A DNA stretch of 64,000 bases from Tolypocladium sp. Sup5 PDA-1 (taxonomy: Eukaryota; Ascomycota; Sordariomycetes; Hypocreales; Ophiocordycipitaceae): assembly GCA_000750105.3 (NCBI GenBank), contig JPHH03000010.1:124001-188000 (forward strand). Reading direction: 5' to 3'. The position numbers were made by a program, and so were the translations under genes. Below the pieces are notes generated by a model. It saw only the letters and a program-made list of their open reading frames with translations. It was not told where the DNA came from and ran no database searches. This document shows positions 32,131-42,478 of the stretch, piece by piece; position 1 is the stretch's first letter; every line of letters begins with the position of its first letter.

Positions 32131-33010
32131 GGATGTGCAAAAAGCTGGCCGAAGCGGCGATGACATCCGTTGGCCTAACAGACTACAAAACACGCTCGCT
32201 ATGATGCCCTCGGCCAACACCCCGTCGCCCCTCCTGAGCTGGTCCTCCTCGTGCGCCGCCCAACGGACAATGCCCATGGTCCCAGCTTCGACTTCGCCAC
32301 GTTCAGCAATATGCCACTAGGACTCGCCATCATCACAACGGTATGTTCCCTTCCAGTCATTCTATATATCCACTTCGTTGTTTGAGAGTAATCGACTGGC
32401 TTGACACAATTTCCAAGGGACCTGGCTTCGGCTATACCACCGCCATTGCTATCGGCTCGGTACGCCTAGTCCACATCCTTGTGCCAATCTACTGCGGCGC
32501 GCCCACCCACGTCGCCGTCGACAATTTCGCGGTTCGTCTCGACCAGGTGTCCAATCGGTCCACCGATCGGTGCAACAAGGATCGTGACAAGGCGAAGATG
32601 CACTCGCCAATGCTATGTCCACAAGTCTGCTGGACCGATCAACTTTGACCGAATGGTACGGCACGAAAGACATGCCCGAAAAAATGGAGGTCTCGAACAT
32701 CTTTGCACGACGGCCGGCAAAGACTACTGTCTCATGGCGCCTGGGGTCGTCTGGGAGATTGTATGAGTATGGTACGCCGGCCTGTCTAGATTTACGATCG
32801 GCAATGGTGTTCAAGCGGACACATTGCTGGACGTTACGATGATCGTTTACTCATCCTCGGTGGTCTCCTCACCACCGCCTTTGATAAGTCTGGGCCGTCC
32901 TCAGGTCGCAACGGCTGCCTTTGGATTGCCGGAGTGTTCATTGAGCACCACAAGGCCCGCATGGACGGCTGGGGTGTTTTCTGGTCTGCGCCTGGCGGCT
33001 GTGTAGGGAA
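32131..33010 (+). pseudogene. degenerate protein-coding relic of unknown family
   Basis: Several protein-like plus-strand pieces in different frames. The piece at about 32135-32335 reads KKLAEAAMTSVGLTDYKTRS and YDALGQHPVAPPELVLLVRR. A piece after an intron-like GTATGT...TTTCCAAG (32341-32416) reads GPGFGYTTAIAIGSV. The piece at 32822-33030 reads GRYDDRLLILGGLLTTAFDK and ARMDGWGVFWSAPGG. The frame changes and stops between them rule out one intact gene. I do not recognise the family, and the pieces may come from more than one gene. Confidence 0.4.
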
Positions 33011-33249
33011 CGCAGCAGTTAGCTCCGGTCATGTTTGACGATTCACAGGAGTCGACCCTTTCCGGCCATTCTACCACGTTGGCGCGCCCCAGCGAACGGA
33101 GGCAAGTACCATATATATCCATCCGCCTGCCTGGTTCATGACTGACTCTTTGGTGGCAGATTACCATCTGTGGTAGGCTCTCTATATCTACATAGTAGAT
33201 AAATACCACTGAACATTTCCTCTATACCAACCATTCTTAGGCCCGTCAA

Positions 33250-34153
33250 TTACTTTGCGTCCGCGGCCTGCCTTACTTGCTCTGCCAGGGCATCGACATT
33301 CGGGACACATTCGGGACACTGAAAGGCTTCCCAGCCCCGATGGCGAGACGTGAAGCTACCGCCACAAAGACCTTGATGCTTTCGATCAGATTTCTGATTC
33401 CAATAGCAGCTTTGATATGGTTGCCCATCTGTCTCGTCGCGCCAAGCCCTAGAATGGCTGTGAGGATGAGCAAGTGTGACTGGTTCATCTCGAAGACCTC
33501 TTAGTTAGCTTTCGAGACAATATAGCCCCAGGTGAACGCTGTAGAGGCATTGTCTGCCATTCAGGTCAGCATATGGATTCCTTTTCTGCCATCTTGGAAG
33601 GGCTGCTCACACATGTCGGGAAAATGGCGGCCCATCAGAGCAAAGACGCCAGAGTTGCCGGCGCTGAAGTAGATCTCGGCACGCAACTTGGCACCCTTTT
33701 CCACATCTGCCTCCTCCATCCACGCTTCCTCACCCGTGTCATGTCACCGTATTCCTACCCTTAAACTCAAACACCCCGATCATTCCATAGCACGCGAGCA
33801 TACATGCCAGTACGCCGAGAAATGGATAGACACACATGATGCCTTCTCAGAGCCTCATAAACAGTCTGCGAGACTCGTCCGGGGTCAAGTTCTTGGTCGA
33901 TCGTCGAATCATTTGCCAGCTAGGTCTACACGACCCAGTGCGCAGCTTGCAGTGACCTGGTTGATAAGCAGGGGTTGCAATTTTGCAAGGGATGCCGCAG
34001 TCGACTTACAAGGATCTCTGAACCCAAGTCTTTGAGAACATCAGCACTAGATAGCTCCATATCGTCATGGAGCTCTCTGAAGAGGACCACATCATATGGG
34101 ATCACGCCAGACTTGAAGTTGGTTGACACGTAGGTCTTGTCCCAATTGCTCAT
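33250..34153 (-). pseudogene. carboxymuconolactone-decarboxylase-like gene, broken (long copy)
   Basis: A start-like exon at 34153 (MSNWDKTYVSTNFKSGVIPY) has a GTAAGT donor. After degraded sequence, MCVYPFLGVLACMLACYGMI and a frame-shifted EADVEKGAKLRAE-type stretch follow. After an intron-like GTGTGAGC...AATGGCAG comes AFTWGYIVSKAN, then a TAA (33503-33501) where CAA fits. MNQSHLLILTAILGLGATRQ, MGNHIKAAIGI and the C-terminus follow. The last part looks like the AhpD/carboxymuconolactone-decarboxylase fold. An 11-bp tandem duplication (33296-33317) shifts the frame in the tail; the DALAEQVRQAADAK ending continues in another frame to a stop at 33250. At least four lesions. Homologous to 19266-19575. 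Confidence 0.6.
33296..33317. repeat. 11-bp tandem duplication
   Basis: ACATTCGGGAC occurs twice head to tail. It disrupts the reading frame of the relic gene, so it probably arose after that gene lost selection, or caused its loss. Confidence 0.75.
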
Positions 34154-34626
34154 AAACTCATGCTCTGCCTAGTCACTCATCTTGAAGATGGCCGCAGTCA
34201 GTCTCAGCCGTCTGCAGAGGCAATAAGAGGGAATACCTGATGCCCACGCTTGTCAACGCTTACGTTGCGTCTACTTCAAGAGGCAATTACTATGTAAAGG
34301 TGTTTGTCTGCGCCAGCAACGGACAACGTTCCTAAAACGGCCCCCGCGGATGTACCCCGAATGGTGCCGAGGACCATTCAAGGCCAAGTCATTCACCAGA
34401 ACCCCACATCAGGCACCATGGGACATGCTATCTGATCTCAACTATCATGCAGCGCAGCCGAAGTTACATGAATGCCCTAAATAGGGCAAATCATAGGTGG
34501 TGCTAGGCAATCCAAGGGGGAGTGTCGGGGAGCCATTGTCACGAATTTGTATGCAAAGGCCTGAACGGTGCAATCTTAAGCGGTCGCGCATTACATATAC
34601 AAACAACAGCTTAACTACAGGGTACC
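34154..34626. other. no gene recognised
   Basis: 473 bp between two minus-strand relics; short frames only. Confidence 0.4.
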
Positions 34627-36050
34627 TTAAGCGGTGATATTCATGTTGATCATGATGGTCTCGGGCTCTTTGAAAGCTTCTTCCAGAGCTACACGGCCGT
34701 TCTCCCTGCCAACACCACTCTGTTTCGTACCCCCAACCGGCGGATTGATCATCTTCAGCGTAATGCAACTTATGCCAACCATACCTGCGTCAAACTCGCC
34801 GGCCACCCTCAGAGCTCTGGTTATGTCGTTCATAGACACGCCTGCCATCAACTCGTATTCGAGAGCATTGGCCTTGCGCAGAACTTCTTCCTCGGTCTTG
34901 AAAGAATTCAGAATAGCGACGCGCCCGAATATCTCATTGGAGGGCTCACGTTGGTGAAGACAGTAGGAGTAAAGAAGTAGCCATCGCTGCCCCCTTTCTT
35001 GCTGCCCCCTGTCAAGACGTCGCCTTGTTTCTCAGCGATGGCGCGCTCGACGAAATCGGCAACGCGGTTGAATTGCAGCTCGTCCACCAGGGGGCCTAGG
35101 ACCGTGCTGTTGTCGTCAGGGTCGCCCATTGCTTTGGCGCGTTCCTCTAGCTTCCTCTTTTGTGCGTCGGCAAACTTGTCAAAGATGCCCTCCTGGGCGT
35201 ATACTCTTGTGGCTGCCATGCAGGTTTGACCGCTGTTGCCGACCAGGCCGTTGACACACCATGTCACTGCGTTCTCTAGGTTGCAGTCGTCAAATTCAAT
35301 GGCTGATGACTTGCCTACCAGCTCGAGATGGACGCGCTTCAAGTTCAACCTTGCGGCCGCCTCCTGTACCTTTTTCCCAGTAGGGATGCTAACCGTAAAG
35401 CTTATCTTACGAACTCTCATGTGACTTGATAGCAACGCGCCAGTTGAATCGTCACCGCCTAACACTTGGAAAACGCTGGGCAAGAAGCCCGCTTCTCTGA
35501 CGAGGTGACGAGGCTACCGATTGCAGGGCAGTAAACGGCGTCTTCTCCGACGGCTTGAGGATAGAGCAGTTCCCGGTGGCCAAAGCCGGCGCAGCCTTCT
35601 CACCAATCAGATGATGGCTACGGTCCACGATATTATGGCGGCCGTAACGCCCAGGGGTTCGTGCTTGATGATCTGCATGATGCCATTGTCCTGTGGTATA
35701 GCATCCCCCGAGGACTTGTCTATCCAACCGGCTTTGTACACGAACAAATCGGCACAAACGCCGATCTCGAATCATCCAACCCCGACGTACAACGCTCCGT
35801 GCGTGATTCGGTTGAGCCGAGCCAGTGCTTCGCCGTGTTTCGGACGAGCGCTGCAAATCGGAGCAGCATATCGTGCCTTTCGGCATTGGCCATTTTCTTC
35901 CATGACGGGAGCGCCTTTTCTACCGCGACCGCGGCCGCCTCGACGTCGGCCGCCCCAGCTAGGGAAATCTTGTCGCTACCGAGCTGAGAGTTCTTGGGTT
36001 TACATACCGTCACAAACTTGCCAGAGGTAGATTCGACATAGACGTTGGTT
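34627..36050 (-). pseudogene. aldehyde dehydrogenase, multiply frameshifted
   Basis: Reading downstream, the minus strand encodes in order NVYVESTSGKFVTV, PKNSQLGSDKISLAGAADVE, KHEPLGVTAAIISWTVAII, GNCSILKPSEKTPFTALQ, the catalytic glutamate in HLELVGKSSA (E codon near 35324) and the catalytic cysteine in GNSGQTCMAA (35222-35220). Then follow FFTPTVFTNV, VALEEAFKEPE and a C-terminal stop at 34627. That is an almost full-length ALDH of the cytosolic fungal type. It needs frame changes near 34945, 35500, 35610 and upstream, plus an in-frame TGA near 35610, so it cannot make protein. Catalytic residues are still readable, so inactivation is fairly recent or the region is shielded from heavy mutation. 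Confidence 0.82.
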
Positions 36051-36077
36051 GATGAAAAGTTTGACTGATTCTCCCTG

Positions 36078-36374
36078 CTAGGCCACGACCGCCAGCGCGG
36101 CCAGGCTCGTCAGGACCAGCGAAGCTGTCGGTGAATGTCCGACATCGACTTTAAAGAGCTCGATGATGGCACCTGGGACCTTGTTTGCCGCACCCGCGTC
36201 GCTCTCTTCCTCGATGTCTAAGAGTGCCGTGAGCGCCATCGGTATTTCGGCCGGGATGGCCCTTATATATGTGATCTCCTTGGGAATGTTTTCGACGACG
36301 CCGAATATCTGGGTCAGTAAGTAGGTCGTAGTACTCTCTACTCTCCTCGTCCGTCCTGCTGCGGGTCGGCCCAT
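36078..36374 (-). pseudogene. alpha/beta-hydrolase C-terminal fragment
   Basis: A 98-codon minus-strand frame whose second half (VPGAIIELFKVDVGHSPTAS) resembles the last strand and catalytic histidine loop (VEVGHSP) of fungal alpha/beta hydrolases. No nucleophile region is present upstream. Low-confidence assignment. Confidence 0.35.
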
Positions 36375-36973
36375 GCAAAGCAGGTGCTTTCACCAAAACA
36401 GTATGTTGAGGTATGCCTCAAAAGGTCAACCGAAAGTCATCGCTAGTCAAGATCTGGGGTCCTCCAAAAGGAGGTCTGGGATATCGGATGTTAATCATAT
36501 ATTGGAGCGAGTCCTAAAGGAGGCCCTTGGGTCCTCAATATGTGCATGTGAGACTGGTCACCGCAGCGCCAAAAGGTTAGAAATAAGCTACCTTTAGAGT
36601 CTTCATCTAATAAATCTGTAGTTCAGTGCCATTTTGGTTGCCCTCCAGCATGTCAGGTGAGAACAAAAGGCAGCCTCAGATTTAATCCCCAAACGAAATA
36701 AACAAAGGAAATAACGAAAATGTAGGCCCTTTCAAGACGCCACTCCTTGATCTCCCTCCCATAAACTCATATCGTGGCCCATGCCTGCCCCGAAATTCCG
36801 CGCATAATCCCTTGTATAACTCATGTCCCATGGCGTCGTCATGATTGCAAGACCGCCCCGTGCAAGCAGAACGCGCCATCCCAGTGTTTCAAAGCGGACT
36901 GGACGATAGGTGTAAAAGCCGAAGAAAGCATCAATTGGTCCTTCAAAAGGTATAAATAGCTGGAGGCTGTTTT

Positions 36974-36987
36974 GGGGGGGGGGGGGG
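36974..36987. repeat. G14 homopolymer
   Basis: Fourteen consecutive G on the plus strand. Confidence 0.9.
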
Positions 36988-37000
36988 AAGGAAAGGTTGG

Positions 37001-37084
37001 AGCAAAGCAACAGGCAGCAAGCGGGAGGATTTGGCGATTTGTAGCAAAGCAACAGGCAGCAAGCAGGAGGATTTGTCGATTCTA
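37001..37084. repeat. 42-bp tandem repeat, two units
   Basis: The unit begins AGCAAAGCAACAGGCAGCAA and continues GC(G/A)GGAGGATTTG. The second copy starts at 37043 with a few substitutions. Confidence 0.8.
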
Positions 37085-37112
37085 TGGAAAGATTCAAAGA
37101 TACGGGCCATCC

Positions 37113-39932
37113 TCAAGTAGCGGAAGCCAGCCCTCCCTCTTCCTGGCTATCAACTGTCCCTTGGATCCGGGTTTGAAGGTCCTTCAGTGCGTCAGGAATG
37201 GGGTTGCCGAGTCGGGCAACAAGAGAGCGCACGTCCGACGCAAGGCTCCTTTTGTGTCGCGGGTTCGAGTTGGGGGTACAGGCAATGTCAAACCTGTCCA
37301 ATGCATTATCAATGGTATCAGCAACGCCAATGCTCCATATCTCCAACTGGTCCCGGAGCTCGTTGGTCCATTCGCGGCCGTTGGCCATGAAGCCGCCGTC
37401 TAACCCGCACAGACGGCAAACGGCCTGGGGGAACCAGGTTCGTAGAGGCGCAGCTGCATCAACACCAACCGTTTCTACCGACTCCATCAAGCCCGTTAGC
37501 AGCTCCAAGTCGTCTTGGAAAGACTCCTTGGCTCCATCCATAATGGTAGCAATGTTGGCCAGCGTCCAGTCTCGGGAAGGCCCGGCCGTCCTTATGGCTT
37601 CCAGTTGGGCCTCGGTACGGCGAAAGGCCACATGCGAGTCGTGCGGGCGCGTTTTCAACGCAGCGATGAGATCATCCAGGGTTTCAGCCTCAATTAAGGT
37701 TCCCACCGGAGAAGGGCCTCGGCCGGCACTGCCTCGAGCTTCCTCCACAAAATACGACCGTCTGAGGTCAGCAAGGCCCTCCGTGGTCATCAGAGCCACC
37801 TCCTCAGGCGTCGGCATGTCCCGGAAGGTCAGCCTAAAGTCCTCCCCAATCTGCACAGGAGGCGAGTTAGGTGGAACTCGGGCCCAGCCAATGTTTATGA
37901 GGTGCTGCAAGGAGCACAAAACGTCGAAATTGACCTGATTAACCACGCTCGGGTGCATGATGAGGCTTGCGGGCAAGCGAGGTTCCGGGCCATAGGTTGG
38001 CCATCCTCCACTCGGCGATGGAAGAACCACGCTCAGAGCATTTTGTGGAGAAAACTGAGTCTTCCAAATTGGGCCATGCTTGAAGGAGGTGGTGTAGATG
38101 GACACAGGGCCATCGTTGTCGAATCGCCAGAGTCCCGCTATCTGTGCCGGGCCAAGCGGGCGTTTCTCCGCCAAGAACACAATGTCACCTAGAACCTTAG
38201 GCAGGGCAATATGGGCAAAGATATTGGCTCCCTCCGTGAACTGGTAGGTTGGATTACCGTATTGCCTAATATTTCCCACACCCATGATGGCCTGATGGAT
38301 AGGGCTAGGTGGTAGCGATCCAATATCATTAGGCAGCATCATGTCGGACCCCGGATTCGATGCCGGGTATGATGGGTACCTGTCTCTGGCTAGGATTCCA
38401 CGGTACCTTGAACGCGTTTGTGCAAGAAGGTCCATTATGTGGTTTTCGTCGAGGTCCTCGGACCGCACTGCAAAGCGGTGGTCTCGCTGAACGTCGGTAT
38501 CCAGGGCCTTCTTGACATATCGGAAAGGATGGATATAGTCCATCAGGCGAAGGTATTGGTGTGTGGCCAACCAGTGCTCAAAGTACAAGATGAATGCAAC
38601 GAGCCCCACGTCGGGAACTTTGAATGAATGGCTGCTCCGTTTATTCATCCTTTCCGTGAACCTCTCCTGCATCCGCGTTGGATGCGATTGAATATCACAC
38701 CAGAGGTGTGTTGCGAGGAGAAGAGCAGTTGGGTGCAGTTTATCGAACGGATACTTACCTGCGAAGTCTCTGAGGATGATAAAAAGTTCCTGGACGTGGT
38801 CCAGGACCGCCAGTGGTGGTACTTGGTACATGAACCCCGCATGTTCCCGGTAGGACTTAAAGACGAATGTCTTCGCGTTAGGATAGCGGTCCCTCCAGGT
38901 TCTGTTGTCACGGCTTTCCTCCCTCGACATATCCGGGCGCATCTCTGGATTCTCCGAGGCTTCCTCCCGAGTTGCCGCGCGGATATATGTCAATGGGCGA
39001 GGTGGAAGGCCCTTCTCTAGAGTCAGAACAGACTTCCGCGCCTTTTGGATGAGGGTGGTAAGCCCTGGGAAATCGGAGTTGTCAAATTCTCCAATTCCTG
39101 TGGTAATGTCCCCTTCCTTGAACGCCAGAATCAGCTTTTTCAGCGTTGCAATGTTTCCCGGGACCGCTAGGTCCTGCACAAGCAAGGTGCAGCCGCCAGC
39201 AATCTCCGCAGATGGGTCTGCCTTGAACTGAAGGCCCTGGAAGTCGTCAGATCGCAGATGGGTCTGTGATCTAGTATTTCTTCGTGGCTCCCGCATCGAT
39301 ACCGGCTCCATGTCGTAGGCGGAATATCCCACATGAACAGCCTCCAATGGCACAAGAGATTCTTCTGGAATTGTTCCAGCCAGGAGATGTTCATTGGTCC
39401 GTCTGTCCTGGAAGGTAAACTGGCCACAAAGGTTCTTAGGCAGACCAGGAGCATCTTGCTCGGAGAAGCGCTTGTCATCCCACAGATTCGATCCTCGTCG
39501 TAGGACCTTTGCAACAATCCAAGCCCCTCTGGGCTTCATAGTCTCGTTCTCCAACCGAAACGATTCGAAGCCCATGTAGGTTCCCACGGTGTTCCCGAAC
39601 AGTGTCCCATCTTGGCCTTTCAGAACTTGTCGATGGTCCAATGTAAATTCGGCCCTCATAGTGCCGATTTGGAAGGTATTGGGAACGCCCTGGGCGTCAG
39701 CGACTGGTGGTGCAGCCTGCGATCCTCCTGCCACAGGCGTTTCCTGCGCCGACGATGAAGGGCCATTTGAAGGGGTATCTGAAGGGGTTGCAGATGCAGA
39801 AGGTGATGCCACGGAAGGTTCTCCAGCAGATGAAGCTGCGCCTGGCAATGGTGGCGGCGGCATCATGGCGCGATCGAGCTCAGCGTCTGGAGGCATTGCA
39901 GAAAGACTTGGAACAACCTCCAAGGGGGTCAC
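37113..39932 (-). CDS. large orphan protein, 939 residues, function unknown
   Basis: One uninterrupted frame with fungal-like composition. The first 90 residues are Pro/Ser/Ala-rich and look disordered. The rest looks globular, with no signal peptide and no clear membrane segment. Segments such as GNTVGTYMGFESFRLENE, PLAVLDHVQELFIILRDF and LVAFILYFEHWLATHQYLRL suggest mixed alpha/beta then helical domains. No motif of a known enzyme, nuclease, transposase or capsid family is recognised. No intron is needed. It stands alone at the border between the relic block and the core-like right half, with a G14 tract and a tandem repeat just 3'. An intact frame of this size next to heavily mutated relics implies selection or recent arrival. 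Could be element-borne or virus-derived; nothing seen proves either. Confidence 0.75.
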   Translation of the reverse strand: MTPLEVVPSLSAMPPDAELDRAMMPPPPLPGAASSAGEPSVASPSASATPSDTPSNGPSSSAQETPVAGGSQAAPPVADAQGVPNTFQIGTMRAEFTLDHRQVLKGQDGTLFGNTVGTYMGFESFRLENETMKPRGAWIVAKVLRRGSNLWDDKRFSEQDAPGLPKNLCGQFTFQDRRTNEHLLAGTIPEESLVPLEAVHVGYSAYDMEPVSMREPRRNTRSQTHLRSDDFQGLQFKADPSAEIAGGCTLLVQDLAVPGNIATLKKLILAFKEGDITTGIGEFDNSDFPGLTTLIQKARKSVLTLEKGLPPRPLTYIRAATREEASENPEMRPDMSREESRDNRTWRDRYPNAKTFVFKSYREHAGFMYQVPPLAVLDHVQELFIILRDFAGKYPFDKLHPTALLLATHLWCDIQSHPTRMQERFTERMNKRSSHSFKVPDVGLVAFILYFEHWLATHQYLRLMDYIHPFRYVKKALDTDVQRDHRFAVRSEDLDENHIMDLLAQTRSRYRGILARDRYPSYPASNPGSDMMLPNDIGSLPPSPIHQAIMGVGNIRQYGNPTYQFTEGANIFAHIALPKVLGDIVFLAEKRPLGPAQIAGLWRFDNDGPVSIYTTSFKHGPIWKTQFSPQNALSVVLPSPSGGWPTYGPEPRLPASLIMHPSVVNQVNFDVLCSLQHLINIGWARVPPNSPPVQIGEDFRLTFRDMPTPEEVALMTTEGLADLRRSYFVEEARGSAGRGPSPVGTLIEAETLDDLIAALKTRPHDSHVAFRRTEAQLEAIRTAGPSRDWTLANIATIMDGAKESFQDDLELLTGLMESVETVGVDAAAPLRTWFPQAVCRLCGLDGGFMANGREWTNELRDQLEIWSIGVADTIDNALDRFDIACTPNSNPRHKRSLASDVRSLVARLGNPIPDALKDLQTRIQGTVDSQEEGGLASAT

Positions 39933-40611
39933 GCGGACGCAACAAGCGCGCCACCCACGATGCGAGAAACGGAAAGGGGATTGAAGAACAATAAAATTAA
40001 ATAGTTGTAGGGCCGTTGTATTGCATTAAAATGCCCAGGAGGCACGTTGTGGCAGTTGGGCGAGGCTCGAAAGTGAGGCAGTGAGGTGTTGACATGAAGT
40101 GTTGATGCGGAGCGTTGGTGGTGGTGAAGGAAAAGAAACGGTAGCAAAGAAAGGTCGAACTTAGAAACCGGAAGGTAGGCAAACAAAACACGCAAAAGCA
40201 TATGCCTTAGTAGCTGTAACACGGGTTCAAGGACACGTGGTTCGGCTACCAGTCACGGTGGTGTGGAACTGAAGAGAGCAAGACACTCCAGTATCGTGGG
40301 TTACTTTACGCGCCAAGAAGATGAGTTGGCACTCGGTGGATTGAGGTGGACTTTACATATTAAGCCGAGACTTCAAATTTCAAAGAGTTCCAGTACAATG
40401 CAGGTGCCAAGATAGCTGCCAGTTTTCAGGAAGCCGTTAGGTAGAGTCGAGGAGCAGTTTGGGCTTCCACATGGCCTGAACAGCGAAAATTCCATATAAT
40501 CAGATATAAAATAAGACAATGGTAAAGGGGCTGCCGAAAATCGCCCTATTAAAGATCTTAATAAACTCCATCAGCACCCAACATTGACCTTGCAGCCTTC
40601 CCCTATGACAA
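39933..40611. other. intergenic
   Basis: Leader of the orphan gene at the left and 3' flank of the SDR gene at the right. No gene recognised. Confidence 0.4.
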
Positions 40612-41623
40612 TCACGAAAAGTCCTTGAGCGCCTTTTGCGTCCACTCCCACAACTCCCTCGCCAGCTTCTCATCGTTTGCATCCCCCGTCGTCCGCTTGG
40701 CCGCCACGCCCACCGGCTCGTAGTACGTCCCACTCTTGATCTTGTCCCTCGGCGCCGTCGCCGCCCACAGCTGCGAGTGCGCGCCCTCTTCCACCTCGAG
40801 CGTCTGCCCCCGCGCGATGAAGAAAACGGGCAACTTTGTAAAGAACGGCACGCCGGTGAACAGGTCGGTGAAGATGTACCCCGGGTGCACCGACACGGCC
40901 AGGATGTCCGGGTACTCGCGCGCGAGGGCGTCCGCGTAGAGCATATTGGCGAGCTTGCTCTGCCCGTAGCGAGACCATCTGTGCCCCGGGACGAGGAAGT
41001 TACCCAGCGTGTCCTGCGGAGTGTTGAGCGTGGCGAAGTCGATCCCTCCGTGCGGAGCCTGCCTGTAGGCCTGCGACGAGAGGTTCACGATGCGCACGTC
41101 GTTGCCCCCGGCGGCCGTCTCACGCAGCAGCGGGAGGAGCAGCTTTATGAGCAGCGCATGGCCTAGGTGGTTCGTCTGCCACTCGATCTGGTACCCGTCC
41201 TCGGTGACGGCCGCATCGACGCACATGATGCCCGAGTTGCAGACGAGCACGTCGAGGCGTCGCGGGCCGCGGTCCTCGGAGGCGAGGAACTCCCTGGCCG
41301 CGGCCTGCACGGAGGAGAGGCTGGCCATGTCGCAGCGGATGAAGCTGATGGAGAGGCCGGGGTGCTTCTCACGCAGGCGCTGGATGATGGAGGCGGCCTT
41401 GGTGGCGTTGCGGGCCATGAAGCAAATGTGCGCGGGAGAGTGCGCGGCGAGGTTCTCGACGGTCTGGTGGCCGAGGCCGGCGGTGCCTGAAGCGTCGCCA
41501 TGTCAGTATTAATCGCTCACTTGTTTCCAGGCCAGGCGTTGAGGGAGACTTGCCGCCGGTGACGAGAAAGACCTTGCCGCTGAGGTCGGGGATGTCCCGA
41601 GAAGGGTCGTAGCCTGTTGGCAT
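40612..41623 (-). CDS. short-chain dehydrogenase/reductase
   Basis: Two exons, 41623-41554 and 41486-40612, giving 314 residues. The intron (41553-41487) begins GCAAGT and ends CTTCAG, a GC-AG intron. Only this boundary restores the cofactor motif VTGGTAGLGHQ (TGxxxGxG, residues 22-29). The catalytic set is present: S160 region in VNLSSQAY, Y197 and K201 in RYGQSKLAN, plus NSG after strand 4. Classical SDR of the retinol-dehydrogenase-like fungal type, NADP-preferring by family, cytosolic. The substrate is unknown. No cluster partners adjacent. Confidence 0.9.
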
Positions 41624-42478
41624 CTTGCTGCTGTGTCTTGATGATGTGGATGGCGATGAATGACGTCGTGTTGAATGATGCTGCACTTTAGCGGCGGATG
41701 TCGTTTAGTGTGAGACTGCGTTTTGCTACGAACTGACGTGTCTCGGATGAGGAGTGCAATATTACGGATGAAAGAATCTGCCAATCCGTACTTATACTTT
41801 CGTCTGATCCTCATAAACGAAACGCGACGTGATATGATTAAACACCTCGGCACTGTGAAGTCAGGATGAACTGGCGGCGCGAGACTCCAGCCAATCAATG
41901 GCACTGAGCGGCTGCATGCGAATGCGAGCCGGCTCGGAGCAATTGATGCAGCACATGCTTTGTAAGTCGGAGCGCCGGGGCCCGACTCAGCAGAATAGAT
42001 GAACCAACGGCCCCTGCAGGTCGACTCCGGTCCGGAGGGTCGGGCTAAGATCAGATGCTTCCGTTACAGTAATTCTCCGACATTAATAGCATTTAGGCCA
42101 CTGTATCCGTACTCGCATTTGGCTTTGGAAGGAGATGATAACGCATCACCCGACACAGTAAAGTATTAATGGCATGAAACTTGCGAGTTCAGAATGGGCT
42201 GGTCCAATTGCATCCTGAACCCTTCTGGCTACTATAGAGGTGGTGCCTATTTACTCGCCGCCCTCACTCCTCACCACATTCACCACCTCCAAGACAACAA
42301 ACAGAAGCAACCTCCTGTGAAACCATTGTTCTACCGCATCACACGTCGTGACTCGTTCTAGTGTACATCACAAGGGTATATCCCCAGCCAGAAACCAGCA
42401 AAGCCCATACGCCGCCGCAGCCAGCATTATTACTCTTTTGTCAAACCGCAAACGCGCCCGCCAACCTCAGCGACAAGT
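41624..42478. other. intergenic
   Basis: SDR promoter and 3' flank of TAD2; no gene recognised. Confidence 0.4.

Larger units (their letters stand above)
36375..37112. other. intergenic with simple repeats
   Basis: Holds a G14 homopolymer (36974-36987) and a tandem duplicate of a 42-bp unit (37001-37084), both just beyond the 3' end of the 939-residue gene. No gene recognised. Confidence 0.5.
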
